Notes: generated by a model from the letters alone, not told the origin. A stretch of DNA of 64,000 nt from an uncultured Prevotellaceae bacterium (GCA_902767775.1 CACXIP010000017.1:26766-90765), one strand, 5' to 3'; shown: positions 42,190 through 51,697, numbered from the stretch's first letter. Numbers and translations: made by a program.

Positions 42190-45100
42190 TTATTTAACCT
42201 CTGAAATGATAACCGAGCGGCTCATCTGAGGATCGTTGAAGTACAGGTTCTCCACACCTCCCTTTGAGTCAAGGATGAGGCTGCTTGCAGGTACGCCATA
42301 CTCTTTGATGAGAAGGTCGTAAACGTTCTTGGCACGGTTCTCAGCCAGCCATTGGTTGCGGTCGGCAGTTCCAGTTGCCTTGTCGGCATAACCCATCACG
42401 TTATATTTCTTGCCTGGGTTCTGCTTGATCATCTGAGCGATGGTGCTCAGGTTGACGCGCTCACGGTTGACGATGTCGGTCTTGTTGATTTCGAAGTTCA
42501 CGAAGTAAGGATAGGTGACCACTTTCTCGTCGGTGATGACGGTAGTGGTGTTTGTCGGTTTTTGGTTCTTCAGACGCTCGTTGTCTGCACGCAGTTGGTT
42601 GACCACGCCATTGAGGCGGTCGATTTCGCTGTTGTCGGTCACATACTCAATCTTGGTCTGAACGGCAGGAGCGGCAGCTTTCTTCTCTCTCTTGTCCTTG
42701 AATTTCACGTTCACGCCCACCATATATGTGCGTGGCTGTGGATAGTTGCCAACATCGACACCAGTCACCCAAGGCTCATTGCCATTGAGGGCCATACCGT
42801 TCTCTGGATCCATACCTTTATAACCGGTGAAGGTAAGAAGATTTTGAGCAGCGAAGTAAACGCGGAGCTGGCTGAAGGGACATGTGCTCTTGAGCAGAGT
42901 GGCGAAGTCGTAGCCCAAGGTGACGTTCTGGATGCGGAAGTAAGTAGCATCCTCCACATAGATGTCAGACACCTGCTGCCAGTTGGCACCGATATTGCCA
43001 GGCTTCAGCATGGGATACTTGTTGGATGTACCCTCACCATGCCAGTAGTTGAAAACCTCTGTGGTGTAGTTCTCAAACTGCGAGTCGGTGTTCTTGCGCC
43101 ATGAGCGCACCACCTCGTTGCCGAATGAGCCAAAGCCAGTGGCAGAGAAGTCAAAGCCTTTGTATGCCAGATTGATGGAGGCACCCAAAGTGAAATCGGG
43201 ATGCGGACTGCCTATCTCTGTCTTATCATCAGCGTTGATGATACCGTCGCCATTGACATCGACGAACTTCAGGTCACCTGGTTGGATAGCCGTATTTTGG
43301 AGTGAGTTGACAGCATTGCCACCGCAGTTTTTGCTGAGGTAGTGTTGGAGGTCGCTTTCGTTCTGGATGACACCTTCTGTCTTGTAGCCATAGAAATAGC
43401 CGATGGGATATCCTTCCTCCATACGTGCCATAAATCCTGTATTTTGAGCGATGAGGTCAGAGCCACCTTCTATGAAATGGTTGGCATTATTCACTTCGGT
43501 CACCTTGTTCTTGTTCATGGCGAAGTTGACGTTGACACCATATTTGAAATCACCGATATTGTCTTGCCATCCCACCGATGCCTCAATACCAGTGTTCTTC
43601 ACTGCACCGGCATTGGCGGTGTAACCATTCTGTCCGACGATAGCCCAAAGAGGCACCCAAAGGAGAAGGTCCTTGGTACGTTTATCATACCACTCAAAGG
43701 TAGTGGTCAGCCTACCGCCAAGGAAGCGGGCGTCAAGACCCACGTTGGTCTGCTGTGAAGTCTCCCATTTGAGGTTAGGATTCTCAATATTGGCAGGATA
43801 GGCACCCTGTGTGTAGGAATCTTTCGTATTGCCAAAGGAATACTGTCCGTAGTCACCAAAGTCAAAGTTGGACTTCCACAGAACGGAACCGATATTGTCG
43901 TTACCGTTCTGACCCCAACCAGCACGGAGTTTCAGGAACGACAGCCAACTTCTGGTACCCTCCATGAATTTCTCATTGGAGATGACCCATCCTGCAGATA
44001 CAGAGGGGAAGTAACCCCACTGGTTGCCGGGAGCGAACTTCGAGGAACCGTCGGCACGGATGATGGCTGTGAACATGTAGGTCTCATTGAAGTCGTAGTT
44101 GAGACGTCCAAAGTAGGAAAGTTTGGCATCATAACCACTGGGATAACCGTCGACGACAGCCGATGTGCGGCCTGTCATGTTGTGCATGTAGGCATGTATG
44201 GCATCACCGAAGATGTTGCCCGAGGCGGTAGCACTCACCGACTCACCGTATTGCGGACGCGACTTCGAGTACTCCATACCGCCCATGATGTCGAAATGGT
44301 TCTTGCCCAGGTCAAAGCGATAGTTCAATGTGTTGACCAAATTCCAGTTCCATCCAAGAGAAAGATTGTCGGATGTCTGGTCGGTGTTGCGGAAACCACC
44401 CGAGTTGTCATGGATACGGAATGTGGGGAGGTAGCACCACCAGCTGCTTGACCACTGCTTGTAGGACACCTGTCCGCGATAAGTCAGGTTCTTGATGGGC
44501 TGCACCTCGATGAAAGCCGTGGCATTGAGATTGAAACTCTTGCTTCTGTTGTTACCCGCCTGATTGTAGACTGCGGCAGCAATGGGGTTGCTGGTGAAGT
44601 TGTTGTAGGGGAACCAACCATCAGTACCTGATGTATTGATGTCATCCCACATAAAGTACTCACCATTCTTATTGTAGACAGGTACACAAGGGTTGGCACG
44701 CAACATATTGGAAAGGTCATTGGAATACTGGTTGCCAATCTGGATACCCCGGCTCTGACGATGCTGGAAGTAGAGGTTCTCACCTATCTTTACAACATCC
44801 CTGTCGCCTACCCTGTAAATCACATGGTCTGAATTCAGACGGAAGGTGAAACGGTTGAAGTCGGACTTCACCGGACCGCCGAACACACCGTCTTGATATT
44901 GGTAACCCACACCTGTGGAGAATTTGGAAACCTCTCCGCCACCGGTGAGGTTGATGGAGTGGTTGGTCACGATGGAATTCTTATGACGGAACTCCTCCAC
45001 CCAGTTGGTGCCCTTGTTTGAGCCGTTCCTATAAGCCTCAAGGAGGTCGGCATCAATATATCTTGACCAGTTGTAGAGTGGTCCACCGGCATTATGATTC

Positions 45101-45948
45101 ACCAGGTCCATCACATTCATATACTGCTTGGCGTTGAGGGGCTCGGGCATCTTATAGACATTCTGCCAACCGATGTTGCCGTCATAGCTCACCTCTACTT
45201 TGCCTTCCTTACCCTGCTTGGTGGTGATAAGAATCACACCGTTGGCAGCCGACGAACCATAGATGGCAGCCGAGGCAGCATCCTTCAACACGTCGATACG
45301 CTCGATGTCGGCAGGATTGAGGGCGTTGATGTCACCACCAGCCACACCGTCGATGACGTAGATAGGATTGGTGCTGCTGTTGGTGCCGGCACCACGGATA
45401 TTGATTTTAAATCCGTCGCCTGGCTGTCCAGAATTGGCCTGAATGTTCACACCGGGAGCTTGGCTTTGGAGAGCGCCGAGCACCTGAGTGGTGTTCATTT
45501 TGGCGATGTTCTCACCTTTCACCTCCAAAGTGGCGCCAGTGACGAGTTTCTTCTTCTGTACACCATAACCAACGACCACCACTTCTTCGAGGACGTCAGA
45601 GTCTTCTGAGAGGTTGATCAAGAAAGAGCTTTGGTTTCCCACAGGAATCTCCTGTGTAGTATAACCAATGTAGGAAATCACTAGCACAGCACCTGGCTGC
45701 ACGTCGAGAGTGAAGTTACCATCGATGTCGGTAACAGCACCATTGCTGGTGCCTTTTTCCATGACGGTAGCCCCGATGATGGGTCCATTCGCGTCGCTGA
45801 CGACACCCCTGACTTTCTTTGTCTGCTGAACCGCAGCAGCGGTCACTTCAGACGTCTCAGCATAAGCCGGAGAAAGCCACCCCAGTCCTATGCAAGCGCC
45901 CATAAGCAGCACTGTCTTTCTGAAATTTAAAAGCATACTTAAGTACAT
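42190..45948 (-). CDS. SusC/RagA TonB-dependent transporter with C-terminal OmpA-like domain
   Basis: A 1252-residue outer-membrane transporter. A signal peptide (cleaved near residue 30) is followed by a carboxypeptidase-regulatory-like domain (VRGVVSDANGPIIGATVMEK) and a TonB box-like segment before LEEVVVVGYGVQKKK. Next come the plug (QVLGALQSQAPGVNIQANSG, RIDVLKDAASAAIYGSSAAN) and a 22-strand barrel that ends with the canonical YPQPRTYMVGVNVKF at residue 1083. The protein does not stop there. Residues 1084-1252 add a short coiled coil (EIDRLNGVVNQLRADNERL) and an OmpA-type peptidoglycan-binding domain (FVNFEINKTDI; YADKATGTADRNQWLAENR), keeping the Asp and Arg that bind diaminopimelate. 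It is the first gene of the susC-susD-binding protein operon. Confidence 0.93.
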   Translation of the reverse strand: MYLSMLLNFRKTVLLMGACIGLGWLSPAYAETSEVTAAAVQQTKKVRGVVSDANGPIIGATVMEKGTSNGAVTDIDGNFTLDVQPGAVLVISYIGYTTQEIPVGNQSSFLINLSEDSDVLEEVVVVGYGVQKKKLVTGATLEVKGENIAKMNTTQVLGALQSQAPGVNIQANSGQPGDGFKINIRGAGTNSSTNPIYVIDGVAGGDINALNPADIERIDVLKDAASAAIYGSSAANGVILITTKQGKEGKVEVSYDGNIGWQNVYKMPEPLNAKQYMNVMDLVNHNAGGPLYNWSRYIDADLLEAYRNGSNKGTNWVEEFRHKNSIVTNHSINLTGGGEVSKFSTGVGYQYQDGVFGGPVKSDFNRFTFRLNSDHVIYRVGDRDVVKIGENLYFQHRQSRGIQIGNQYSNDLSNMLRANPCVPVYNKNGEYFMWDDINTSGTDGWFPYNNFTSNPIAAAVYNQAGNNRSKSFNLNATAFIEVQPIKNLTYRGQVSYKQWSSSWWCYLPTFRIHDNSGGFRNTDQTSDNLSLGWNWNLVNTLNYRFDLGKNHFDIMGGMEYSKSRPQYGESVSATASGNIFGDAIHAYMHNMTGRTSAVVDGYPSGYDAKLSYFGRLNYDFNETYMFTAIIRADGSSKFAPGNQWGYFPSVSAGWVISNEKFMEGTRSWLSFLKLRAGWGQNGNDNIGSVLWKSNFDFGDYGQYSFGNTKDSYTQGAYPANIENPNLKWETSQQTNVGLDARFLGGRLTTTFEWYDKRTKDLLLWVPLWAIVGQNGYTANAGAVKNTGIEASVGWQDNIGDFKYGVNVNFAMNKNKVTEVNNANHFIEGGSDLIAQNTGFMARMEEGYPIGYFYGYKTEGVIQNESDLQHYLSKNCGGNAVNSLQNTAIQPGDLKFVDVNGDGIINADDKTEIGSPHPDFTLGASINLAYKGFDFSATGFGSFGNEVVRSWRKNTDSQFENYTTEVFNYWHGEGTSNKYPMLKPGNIGANWQQVSDIYVEDATYFRIQNVTLGYDFATLLKSTCPFSQLRVYFAAQNLLTFTGYKGMDPENGMALNGNEPWVTGVDVGNYPQPRTYMVGVNVKFKDKREKKAAAPAVQTKIEYVTDNSEIDRLNGVVNQLRADNERLKNQKPTNTTTVITDEKVVTYPYFVNFEINKTDIVNRERVNLSTIAQMIKQNPGKKYNVMGYADKATGTADRNQWLAENRAKNVYDLLIKEYGVPASSLILDSKGGVENLYFNDPQMSRSVIISEVK

Positions 45949-46089
45949 TATAGTAGGTTAAAAAAAATAATCTTGACCTTTTGATACCCGCTGTATCATC
46001 ATAGGCATTTTTAGGTTTAGAATAGGTTATCACAAATCAGACTTATAATGTCTGGAGGTAATGACGACGATCGTATCTAAAATTTTTTG

Positions 46090-46097
46090 CAAAGATA
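46090..46097 (-). promoter_or_regulatory. Candidate -7 element of the susC operon promoter
   Basis: Read on the minus strand this is TATCTTTG, 141 bases upstream of the susC ATG. No TTTG -33 is present at 19-21 bases; the direct repeats at 46121-46150 occupy that position, consistent with an activator-dependent promoter. Confidence 0.5.
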
Positions 46098-46120
46098 TTT
46101 AAAACCCTTTAAAAAGTATA

Positions 46121-46150
46121 ATACTATTTTGACCATTACTGATACTATTT
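46121..46150. promoter_or_regulatory. Direct repeats ATACTATTT, 21 bp apart
   Basis: ATACTATTT at 46121-46129 and again at 46142-46150, exactly 21 bp (two helical turns) from start to start. They lie 24-53 bases upstream of the susC -7 box. Their phasing suits a response regulator or AraC-type activator of the polysaccharide locus; no such regulator gene is in the window. Confidence 0.45.
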
Positions 46151-46278
46151 GTGAATTTGGGAAATAAAGTATCATGTAAATCAACAAAAGGCATAAAAAA
46201 TGAATAAAACATGCCCCAATCACCTTTTTAAATATTCAACAATTTCCCCAAATTCACACCTATTTATATTAAATAGGT
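46151..46278. promoter_or_regulatory. Inverted repeats in the susC/GH3 divergent gap
   Basis: GTGAATTTGGGAAAT (46151-46165) is mirrored, with one inserted base, by ATTTCCCCAAATTCAC (46242-46257). A second element, ACCTATTT-N5-AAATAGGT (46258-46278), is a perfect 8-bp palindrome with a 5-base centre. The rest of 45949-46501 (over 550 bases) is AT-rich, has no credible gene and holds only these elements and the two promoters. Confidence 0.45.
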
Positions 46279-46407
46279 CATCATCACACCTATGAAACTA
46301 TCCTCTGAAAATGATTGTTTCAAGTGCGAATCTTCATATTTTCCCGTTTCAAAGACTTGTGCTTTTGTAACAAATTGGAATGAGAAGGAAAAGAAATCAC
46401 ACATTTG

Positions 46408-46439
46408 TTTGGGCAGTAGCACTAAAATTCTTACATTTG
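46408..46439 (+). promoter_or_regulatory. Promoter of the GH3 gene
   Basis: TTTG (46408-46411), 20-base spacer, TACATTTG (46432-46439). The ATG at 46502 follows 62 bases later; this excludes the longer reading frame from 46292 as the start. Confidence 0.6.
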
Positions 46440-46501
46440 TTGCCGATAACCTAAGGGGTTGTCGCAACTATTCATCCATTATTATCAACAAGCTTTACAT
46501 C

Positions 46502-49459
46502 ATGAAAAGGATTTACGCCCTTATTTTGTGTACTTTTGTTGTCGCTGCCACTATGCAGGCACAGCAAAAGCGCTCAGTCAGTTTTGACACCTATGAGTGG
46601 GACTTCGGCAACATCCAGGCCGCCGACGGAGCCGTATGCCACACCTTCACGCTGAAAAACGGCACCAAGTCACCTGTCAAGATAGGGCGTGCGATACCCA
46701 GTTGCGTATGCCTCAAGGCATTCTATCCTGAGGAGGCCATCCAACCGGGCGGAGAGGTCAAGGTGATGCTCGCCCTCTACCCCTCTACCTCCCAGGGCAA
46801 GACCTACCGCAGCATGGAGTTTCTCGATGGCGACGGCCGTCCTCTCGGCGCCCTCTCTGTGAAGGCCAACGTGAGCAACGACGGAGCCAAGTTCGCCCCC
46901 GACCACGCCTACCCCTTCCGCAACGCCAACCTGTCGTACATCGAGCGTGTGGAGAACCTCCTCTCACTGCTCACTCCTGAGGAGAAGGTGGGCTTGATGA
47001 TGAACAAGTCGGTGTCGGTCGACCGTCTCGGCATCCCCTCTTACAACTGGTGGAGCGAGGCATGCCATGGTGTGCGCCAGAGCGATTACACCGTGTTCCC
47101 CCAGCCCATCGGCATGGCAGCAGCCTTCAATCCCAAGCAAGTATATGATGTGTTCAGCGCCGTCTCCGACGAGGCACGTGCCAACTGGAACCGCTCCGAC
47201 CACAATGTGTTCAATGTTCCGATGGGTGTGACCTACTACCCAGGCAATCCCGAACTCACCTTCTGGTGCCCCAACGTCAATATTTTCCGTGACCCCCGTT
47301 GGGGACGCGGACAGGAGACCTGTGGTGAAGACCCTTATCTGAACGCCGTTTTGGGCGTGCAGACCGTACTGGGCATGCAGGGCAACGACGACCACTACTT
47401 CAAGACCCATGCCTGCGCCAAGCACTACGCCGTGCATAGCGGTCCGGAACCCCTTCGCCACAGTTACAATGCCTCCGTCTCAATGCGCGACCTATGGGAG
47501 ACCTATCTCCCCGCCTTCAAGGCTCTGGTGAAGAAAGGCAATGTGCGCGAGGTGATGTGCGCCTACAACCGCTACGAGGGCAAGCCCTGCTGCACCAGCG
47601 ACCGTCTGCTGGTGGACATCCTGCGCCGCAAATGGGGCTATGACGCCATCGTACTCACTGACTGCGACGCCATCAACAACTTCTACAACAGAGGACAACA
47701 CGAAACCCATCCCGACCCGCTCTCAGCATCCGTCGACGCCGTGCTCAATGGCACCGACCTGGAGTGCGGCAAGGTGTTCATGGTACTCACCGAGGCACTG
47801 GATAAAGGACTCATCAAGGAGAGCGTGCTCGACTACCACCTCCGCAAGACCCTTCTGGGCCGCTTCGAACTGGGTATGTTCGACCCTGCCGACCAACTCC
47901 CCTGGGCGAACCTTGGACCCGAGGTCATCAGCAGCGAGAAGAACGACGCCCTCGCCACCCAGGCAGCACGTGAGTCTATGGTGCTGCTCACCAACAACCT
48001 CAAGAATGGTCAGCCCACGCTGCCGCTCTCCAAGAACCTGAAGACCATCGCCGTGGTGGGACCCAATGCCGACAATGCCGCCCTGCTCAACGGCAACTAC
48101 GGAGGCACACCCACCAAAGAACACACCCATACGCTGCTCGAAGGCATCAAGGCTGCGGTGCCCGGTGCCAATGTCATCTACCGCAAGGCATGCGAGCTCG
48201 CTGACGAATACACCACCGTACACCACCTGCAAGACTTCAACGACGGGAAAGGTGTGAAAATAGACTTCTTCAACAACAAGCAACTTGAGGGTGAACCCGT
48301 CAAGACCGCCTATTATACCAACGAACTCAACTTCTCCACCTTCGGAGCGTGGGGATTCGCAGAGGGTGTCAGCAAAGACGAGCTCTCCATGCGCATCACC
48401 GGTCAATACAAGGCCACCTTCACCGGTGACATGAAATACACTTTCGCTACCGACAATGGTTATGTGCTACGTGTCAATGGCGAGGTGGTGGAAGAAGCCC
48501 AGGCTGGTGGCCGCAGAGGTGGATTCGGTTTCCGCCGCAACGTGGAATACAAGTCATTCCCAGTCAAGAAAGGCGAGACCTACGACGTGGAGATTGAGTA
48601 CAAGAAAGGCAACGGCAACTTCGCCATGTTCCGCGGTGACATCTGCGAGCGCGTTCTCGTTGACTTCTCCGACCTCGCCAAGGAGGTGAGCCAAGCCGAC
48701 GCCATCATCGTCATCGGCGGCATCTCTGCCCAGATGGAGGGTGAGGGCGGCGACAAAGCCGACATTGAACTGCCCAAGGTACAGCAAAGGCTCATCACAG
48801 CCATGCACACCACAGGACGCCCAGTGGTTGTCGTCAACTGCTCCGGTTCCGCCATTGCCTTCGGCAGTGTGGAGGGTCAGTACGACGCACTCGTTCAGGC
48901 ATGGTATGCTGGTCAGGGCGGTTGGAAAGCCCTCGCCGATGTCCTCTTTGGCGACTACAACCCCAGCGGAAAACTCCCCGTCACCTTCTACCGCTCCAAC
49001 AATGACCTGCCCGACTTCCTCGACTACAGCATGGACAACCGCACCTACCGCTACTTCAAAGGTACGCCACAATATGCTTTCGGCTATGGCCTGTCGTATA
49101 CCACTTTCGCCTATGGCAAGGGCAAACTCTCTGCCAAGTCGATGAAGAAGGACGGCAAGGTAACACTCACTGTCCCTGTCACCAACACCGGCAAACGTGA
49201 AGGTGCAGAGACCGTGCAGGTGTACGTCAAGGCACTCGACTATCCTGAGGCGCCCATCAAGTCGCTCCGTGGCTTCCAAAAATTGGAACTGGCTGCCGGT
49301 CAGACTGGCAAAGCCGTCATCACCCTCGACGGTGAGGCATTTGAGTACTATGACCCGACCATCGACGAACTGTCAACCCGTTCGGGACGCTACCAAATTC
49401 TCTATGGCTGCTCATCCATGGACAAAGACCTTCAGGCACTTGATTTCACGGTGAAGTGA
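46502..49459 (+). CDS. Secreted DUF1573-GH3 beta-glycosidase with PA14 insert
   Basis: A 985-residue glycoside hydrolase family 3 enzyme, likely beta-xylosidase or beta-glucosidase. A signal peptide (residues 1-19) leads into an unexpected DUF1573/ASH-like beta-sandwich (about 26-115, YEWDFGNIQAADGAVCHTF). The GH3 TIM barrel follows (about 140-430), with DPRWGRGQETCGEDP, KHYAVHSGPE and the nucleophile Asp387 in IVLTDCDAINN. The second GH3 domain contains a PA14 insert at about 590-730 and the EGEGGDKADIELP segment with the candidate acid/base Glu. A fibronectin-III-like domain ends it. The ATG at 46502 begins the signal peptide. It is divergent from the susC operon and probably part of the same locus. 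Confidence 0.9.
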   Translation: MKRIYALILCTFVVAATMQAQQKRSVSFDTYEWDFGNIQAADGAVCHTFTLKNGTKSPVKIGRAIPSCVCLKAFYPEEAIQPGGEVKVMLALYPSTSQGKTYRSMEFLDGDGRPLGALSVKANVSNDGAKFAPDHAYPFRNANLSYIERVENLLSLLTPEEKVGLMMNKSVSVDRLGIPSYNWWSEACHGVRQSDYTVFPQPIGMAAAFNPKQVYDVFSAVSDEARANWNRSDHNVFNVPMGVTYYPGNPELTFWCPNVNIFRDPRWGRGQETCGEDPYLNAVLGVQTVLGMQGNDDHYFKTHACAKHYAVHSGPEPLRHSYNASVSMRDLWETYLPAFKALVKKGNVREVMCAYNRYEGKPCCTSDRLLVDILRRKWGYDAIVLTDCDAINNFYNRGQHETHPDPLSASVDAVLNGTDLECGKVFMVLTEALDKGLIKESVLDYHLRKTLLGRFELGMFDPADQLPWANLGPEVISSEKNDALATQAARESMVLLTNNLKNGQPTLPLSKNLKTIAVVGPNADNAALLNGNYGGTPTKEHTHTLLEGIKAAVPGANVIYRKACELADEYTTVHHLQDFNDGKGVKIDFFNNKQLEGEPVKTAYYTNELNFSTFGAWGFAEGVSKDELSMRITGQYKATFTGDMKYTFATDNGYVLRVNGEVVEEAQAGGRRGGFGFRRNVEYKSFPVKKGETYDVEIEYKKGNGNFAMFRGDICERVLVDFSDLAKEVSQADAIIVIGGISAQMEGEGGDKADIELPKVQQRLITAMHTTGRPVVVVNCSGSAIAFGSVEGQYDALVQAWYAGQGGWKALADVLFGDYNPSGKLPVTFYRSNNDLPDFLDYSMDNRTYRYFKGTPQYAFGYGLSYTTFAYGKGKLSAKSMKKDGKVTLTVPVTNTGKREGAETVQVYVKALDYPEAPIKSLRGFQKLELAAGQTGKAVITLDGEAFEYYDPTIDELSTRSGRYQILYGCSSMDKDLQALDFTVK

Positions 49460-49462
49460 TTG

Positions 49463-49660
49463 GGTGTTTGGTCGTTTGGTCATCTGGTTGTTTGGTCGTT
49501 TAGGGGGTTGGTCGTTTGGTCGTTTGGGGGGTTGGTCGTTTGGTCGTTTAGGGTAATTAGCAATTTGGGAGTTTAGACAAATGAACTTTTAGGATATAAA
49601 GGAGTAATGTCTAAACTCCCAAACAACCAAACAACCAGATGACCAAACAACCAAACAACC
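49463..49660. repeat. Long nested inverted repeat built from TTTGGTCG-type units
   Basis: The gap 49460-49828 begins with about 90 bases of TTTGGTCG/TTTGGTCATCTGG units. Their inverted copies (CCAAACAACC-type) fill 49621-49680. The 22-base segment 49474-49495 has an exact reverse complement at 49627-49648, extendable with one mismatch to about 30 pairs. Inside it, TTTGGGAGTTTAGACA (49564-49579) pairs perfectly with 49608-49623. The whole can fold into a nested hairpin at the 3' end of the GH3 gene. The rest of the gap is AT-rich, with a TATATTTG (49759-49766) that may serve the next gene. Confidence 0.85.
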
Positions 49661-49828
49661 AAACAACCAGATGACCAAGCAACCAAGCTTCCGTAATTGT
49701 TTTTTGAAAATCAAAAAAAAAAGTTACAAATAACAAAACCATTTATTAGTAAATACCCTATATTTGCACCAAATTTTACCAAAACCGATATTTTACCTAA
49801 TTATTTTATCAACTAATAACAATCATTT

Positions 49829-51676
49829 ATGAAAAAATTCTTTACTCTTTTCACTTTCGTATTTATCTGCGCCAGCATGTTCGGCCAGAATAAATTCGTT
49901 GATTTGGTAGAAAATGGCCACATGGAAGAAGAGCAGTCTGAGGATTGGTCTTGCTTCTGGGTACATGAGTGGCGCACCAATGATGTGCAGACCTCAGGTT
50001 TTGCCAACATCGTGGAAGACCCCACAGATCCTGAAAACCACTGCGCCCATGTTTTCGTACGCACCGAGGCTGAGGCAGACGAAGCCGGTACCAAAGTCAA
50101 ACCCGACGGATCGGAAAGCTTGGCCAGCTGGGACTCTCAGTTCTTCATCTATGTCAGGCAGAATATTGAGAGCGGCAAGATTTTGAAGCTCACCATGCGC
50201 GTAAGGGCCGACAAGGCGTGCCACATTGAGACACAGGCACACTTTGAGCCGGGCAACTACAACCACTACCAGCTTTTCGGCAACATTGACGTTACTGAAG
50301 AGTGGACAAAGATTGAGAAGGAAGCCATCATCTCTACTCAGATGACTGGAGAAGAGAGTGGCAAGGAGATGCACACCGTGGCATTCAACCTCTCTACCTT
50401 GACAGACGGCAACAACTTCTACTTCGACGACATCAAACTTGAGATTAAAGACCAGGTTGAGAATGAATTCACTGGCTGGCTCAACATGCTGAGGAACACC
50501 GACCTGACCAGTGAGACCATCAACGACAAAGTGGTCAATGGCTATAGCTACTACACTGGCCGTGACGCTGCGCTCAACCAAGACCTGCCCGCACGTATCG
50601 TCATCGACCCAGTGGACGGTCAACCAGCATTCAATGTGACCTCACTTGAAGCTGTTGAAGGCACAAAGACTACAACAGTTGAAGATCCCGAAACCGGCGA
50701 GGTAACAGAAATAGAGGAACCCAGTGGTGTCTTCTACCAGCATGTGGAAAGGCTCAACGAAGAGACAGGTGAAATGGAATGGGTAGACGAGGAAATCACC
50801 GACTGGTCAACCCAGTTCTTCGTTTCACAGCCACACCAGTTCCAAATGAACCAGAAGGTTCGCTTCGTGATGTGGGCACGTGCTGACAAACCAGCACAGA
50901 TTGACTCCCAGATTCACCGTGCTCCTGGTGACTACATCCACTATGTGTTCCTCGGCAGTTTCGACCTGACAGAAGAGTGGCAGAAATTTGAGGTAGAGAC
51001 CACCATCAATGCCACCGAACAGGTGGGTGGATGGACCGTCGCCTTCAACAGCAACAAACTGAGGGATTCCAACAACTATTATTTCCGCTTTGAGGAGTTC
51101 AGCATCAACGAGGCTGACGCTACCGACGCCGACCGCACCATCGGTCAGGAAAGCATCATCTTCCCTGTAGCTGCTAATGACGAGCCTCAGACCGTTATGG
51201 TTGACTTGTCAGAAGCAATGAAGACTCTCGGCATCGACAACCTCAAGACCATGATTACCAGCGACAAGATTATGAAGGCCCTCAATGAGGAAGAGGTATT
51301 TATGGAGGAAGGTTTGAATCCTGTCTATGACGGTATCATCCTCAACCAGAAGGGTATCTACGACGATGCCGGCACCATCAACATTGAGGTGGACGACAAA
51401 GAGTCGGCAGACAACAAGGCCGCCTTCGTCATCACCAACACCGGTGAGGCTTTGGAAGCTCCCTTCGACTCCAAGCTCTGCTTCGAGAAAGATGGTTGGT
51501 ACTATGTGTTCAACATCAGGTTCGTCGACGCTAAGGACTATGACGAGCTGATGGGCATCACAGAGATTACTCCGCGCGCCAAGAACGACGGTGCTATCTA
51601 CGACCTCTCAGGCCGCAGAGTGAACAATGTGACCAAGGGTATCTATATCAAGAATGGAAAGACGTTTGTGAAATAA
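49829..51676 (+). CDS. Secreted protein with two carbohydrate-binding-like modules and C-terminal sorting-like motif
   Basis: A 615-residue exported protein (signal peptide MKKFFTLFTFVFICASMFG). Two related beta-sandwich modules resembling CBM4/9-type domains are seen: about 20-205 (VENGHMEEEQSEDWSCFW; ASWDSQFFIYVRQ; LKLTMRVRADKACHIETQAH) and 215-430 (STQFFVSQPHQFQ; VRFVMWARADKPAQIDSQIH). A beta-rich region of unknown type follows. The C-terminus, IYDLSGRRVNNVTKGIYIKN, is the short conserved tail of many Prevotella surface proteins and resembles a type IX secretion sorting signal. No catalytic motif is visible. It follows GH3 and may bind the same glycan. Confidence 0.72.
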   Translation: MKKFFTLFTFVFICASMFGQNKFVDLVENGHMEEEQSEDWSCFWVHEWRTNDVQTSGFANIVEDPTDPENHCAHVFVRTEAEADEAGTKVKPDGSESLASWDSQFFIYVRQNIESGKILKLTMRVRADKACHIETQAHFEPGNYNHYQLFGNIDVTEEWTKIEKEAIISTQMTGEESGKEMHTVAFNLSTLTDGNNFYFDDIKLEIKDQVENEFTGWLNMLRNTDLTSETINDKVVNGYSYYTGRDAALNQDLPARIVIDPVDGQPAFNVTSLEAVEGTKTTTVEDPETGEVTEIEEPSGVFYQHVERLNEETGEMEWVDEEITDWSTQFFVSQPHQFQMNQKVRFVMWARADKPAQIDSQIHRAPGDYIHYVFLGSFDLTEEWQKFEVETTINATEQVGGWTVAFNSNKLRDSNNYYFRFEEFSINEADATDADRTIGQESIIFPVAANDEPQTVMVDLSEAMKTLGIDNLKTMITSDKIMKALNEEEVFMEEGLNPVYDGIILNQKGIYDDAGTINIEVDDKESADNKAAFVITNTGEALEAPFDSKLCFEKDGWYYVFNIRFVDAKDYDELMGITEITPRAKNDGAIYDLSGRRVNNVTKGIYIKNGKTFVK

Positions 51677-51697
51677 CACTCTGACTGAGTAAGCCAA

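Noticed and set aside
46292-46501. In-frame N-terminal extension of the GH3 gene by 70 codons
   Set aside because: The extension crosses the promoter at 46408-46439, has no conserved feature and would hide the signal peptide that begins at 46502.
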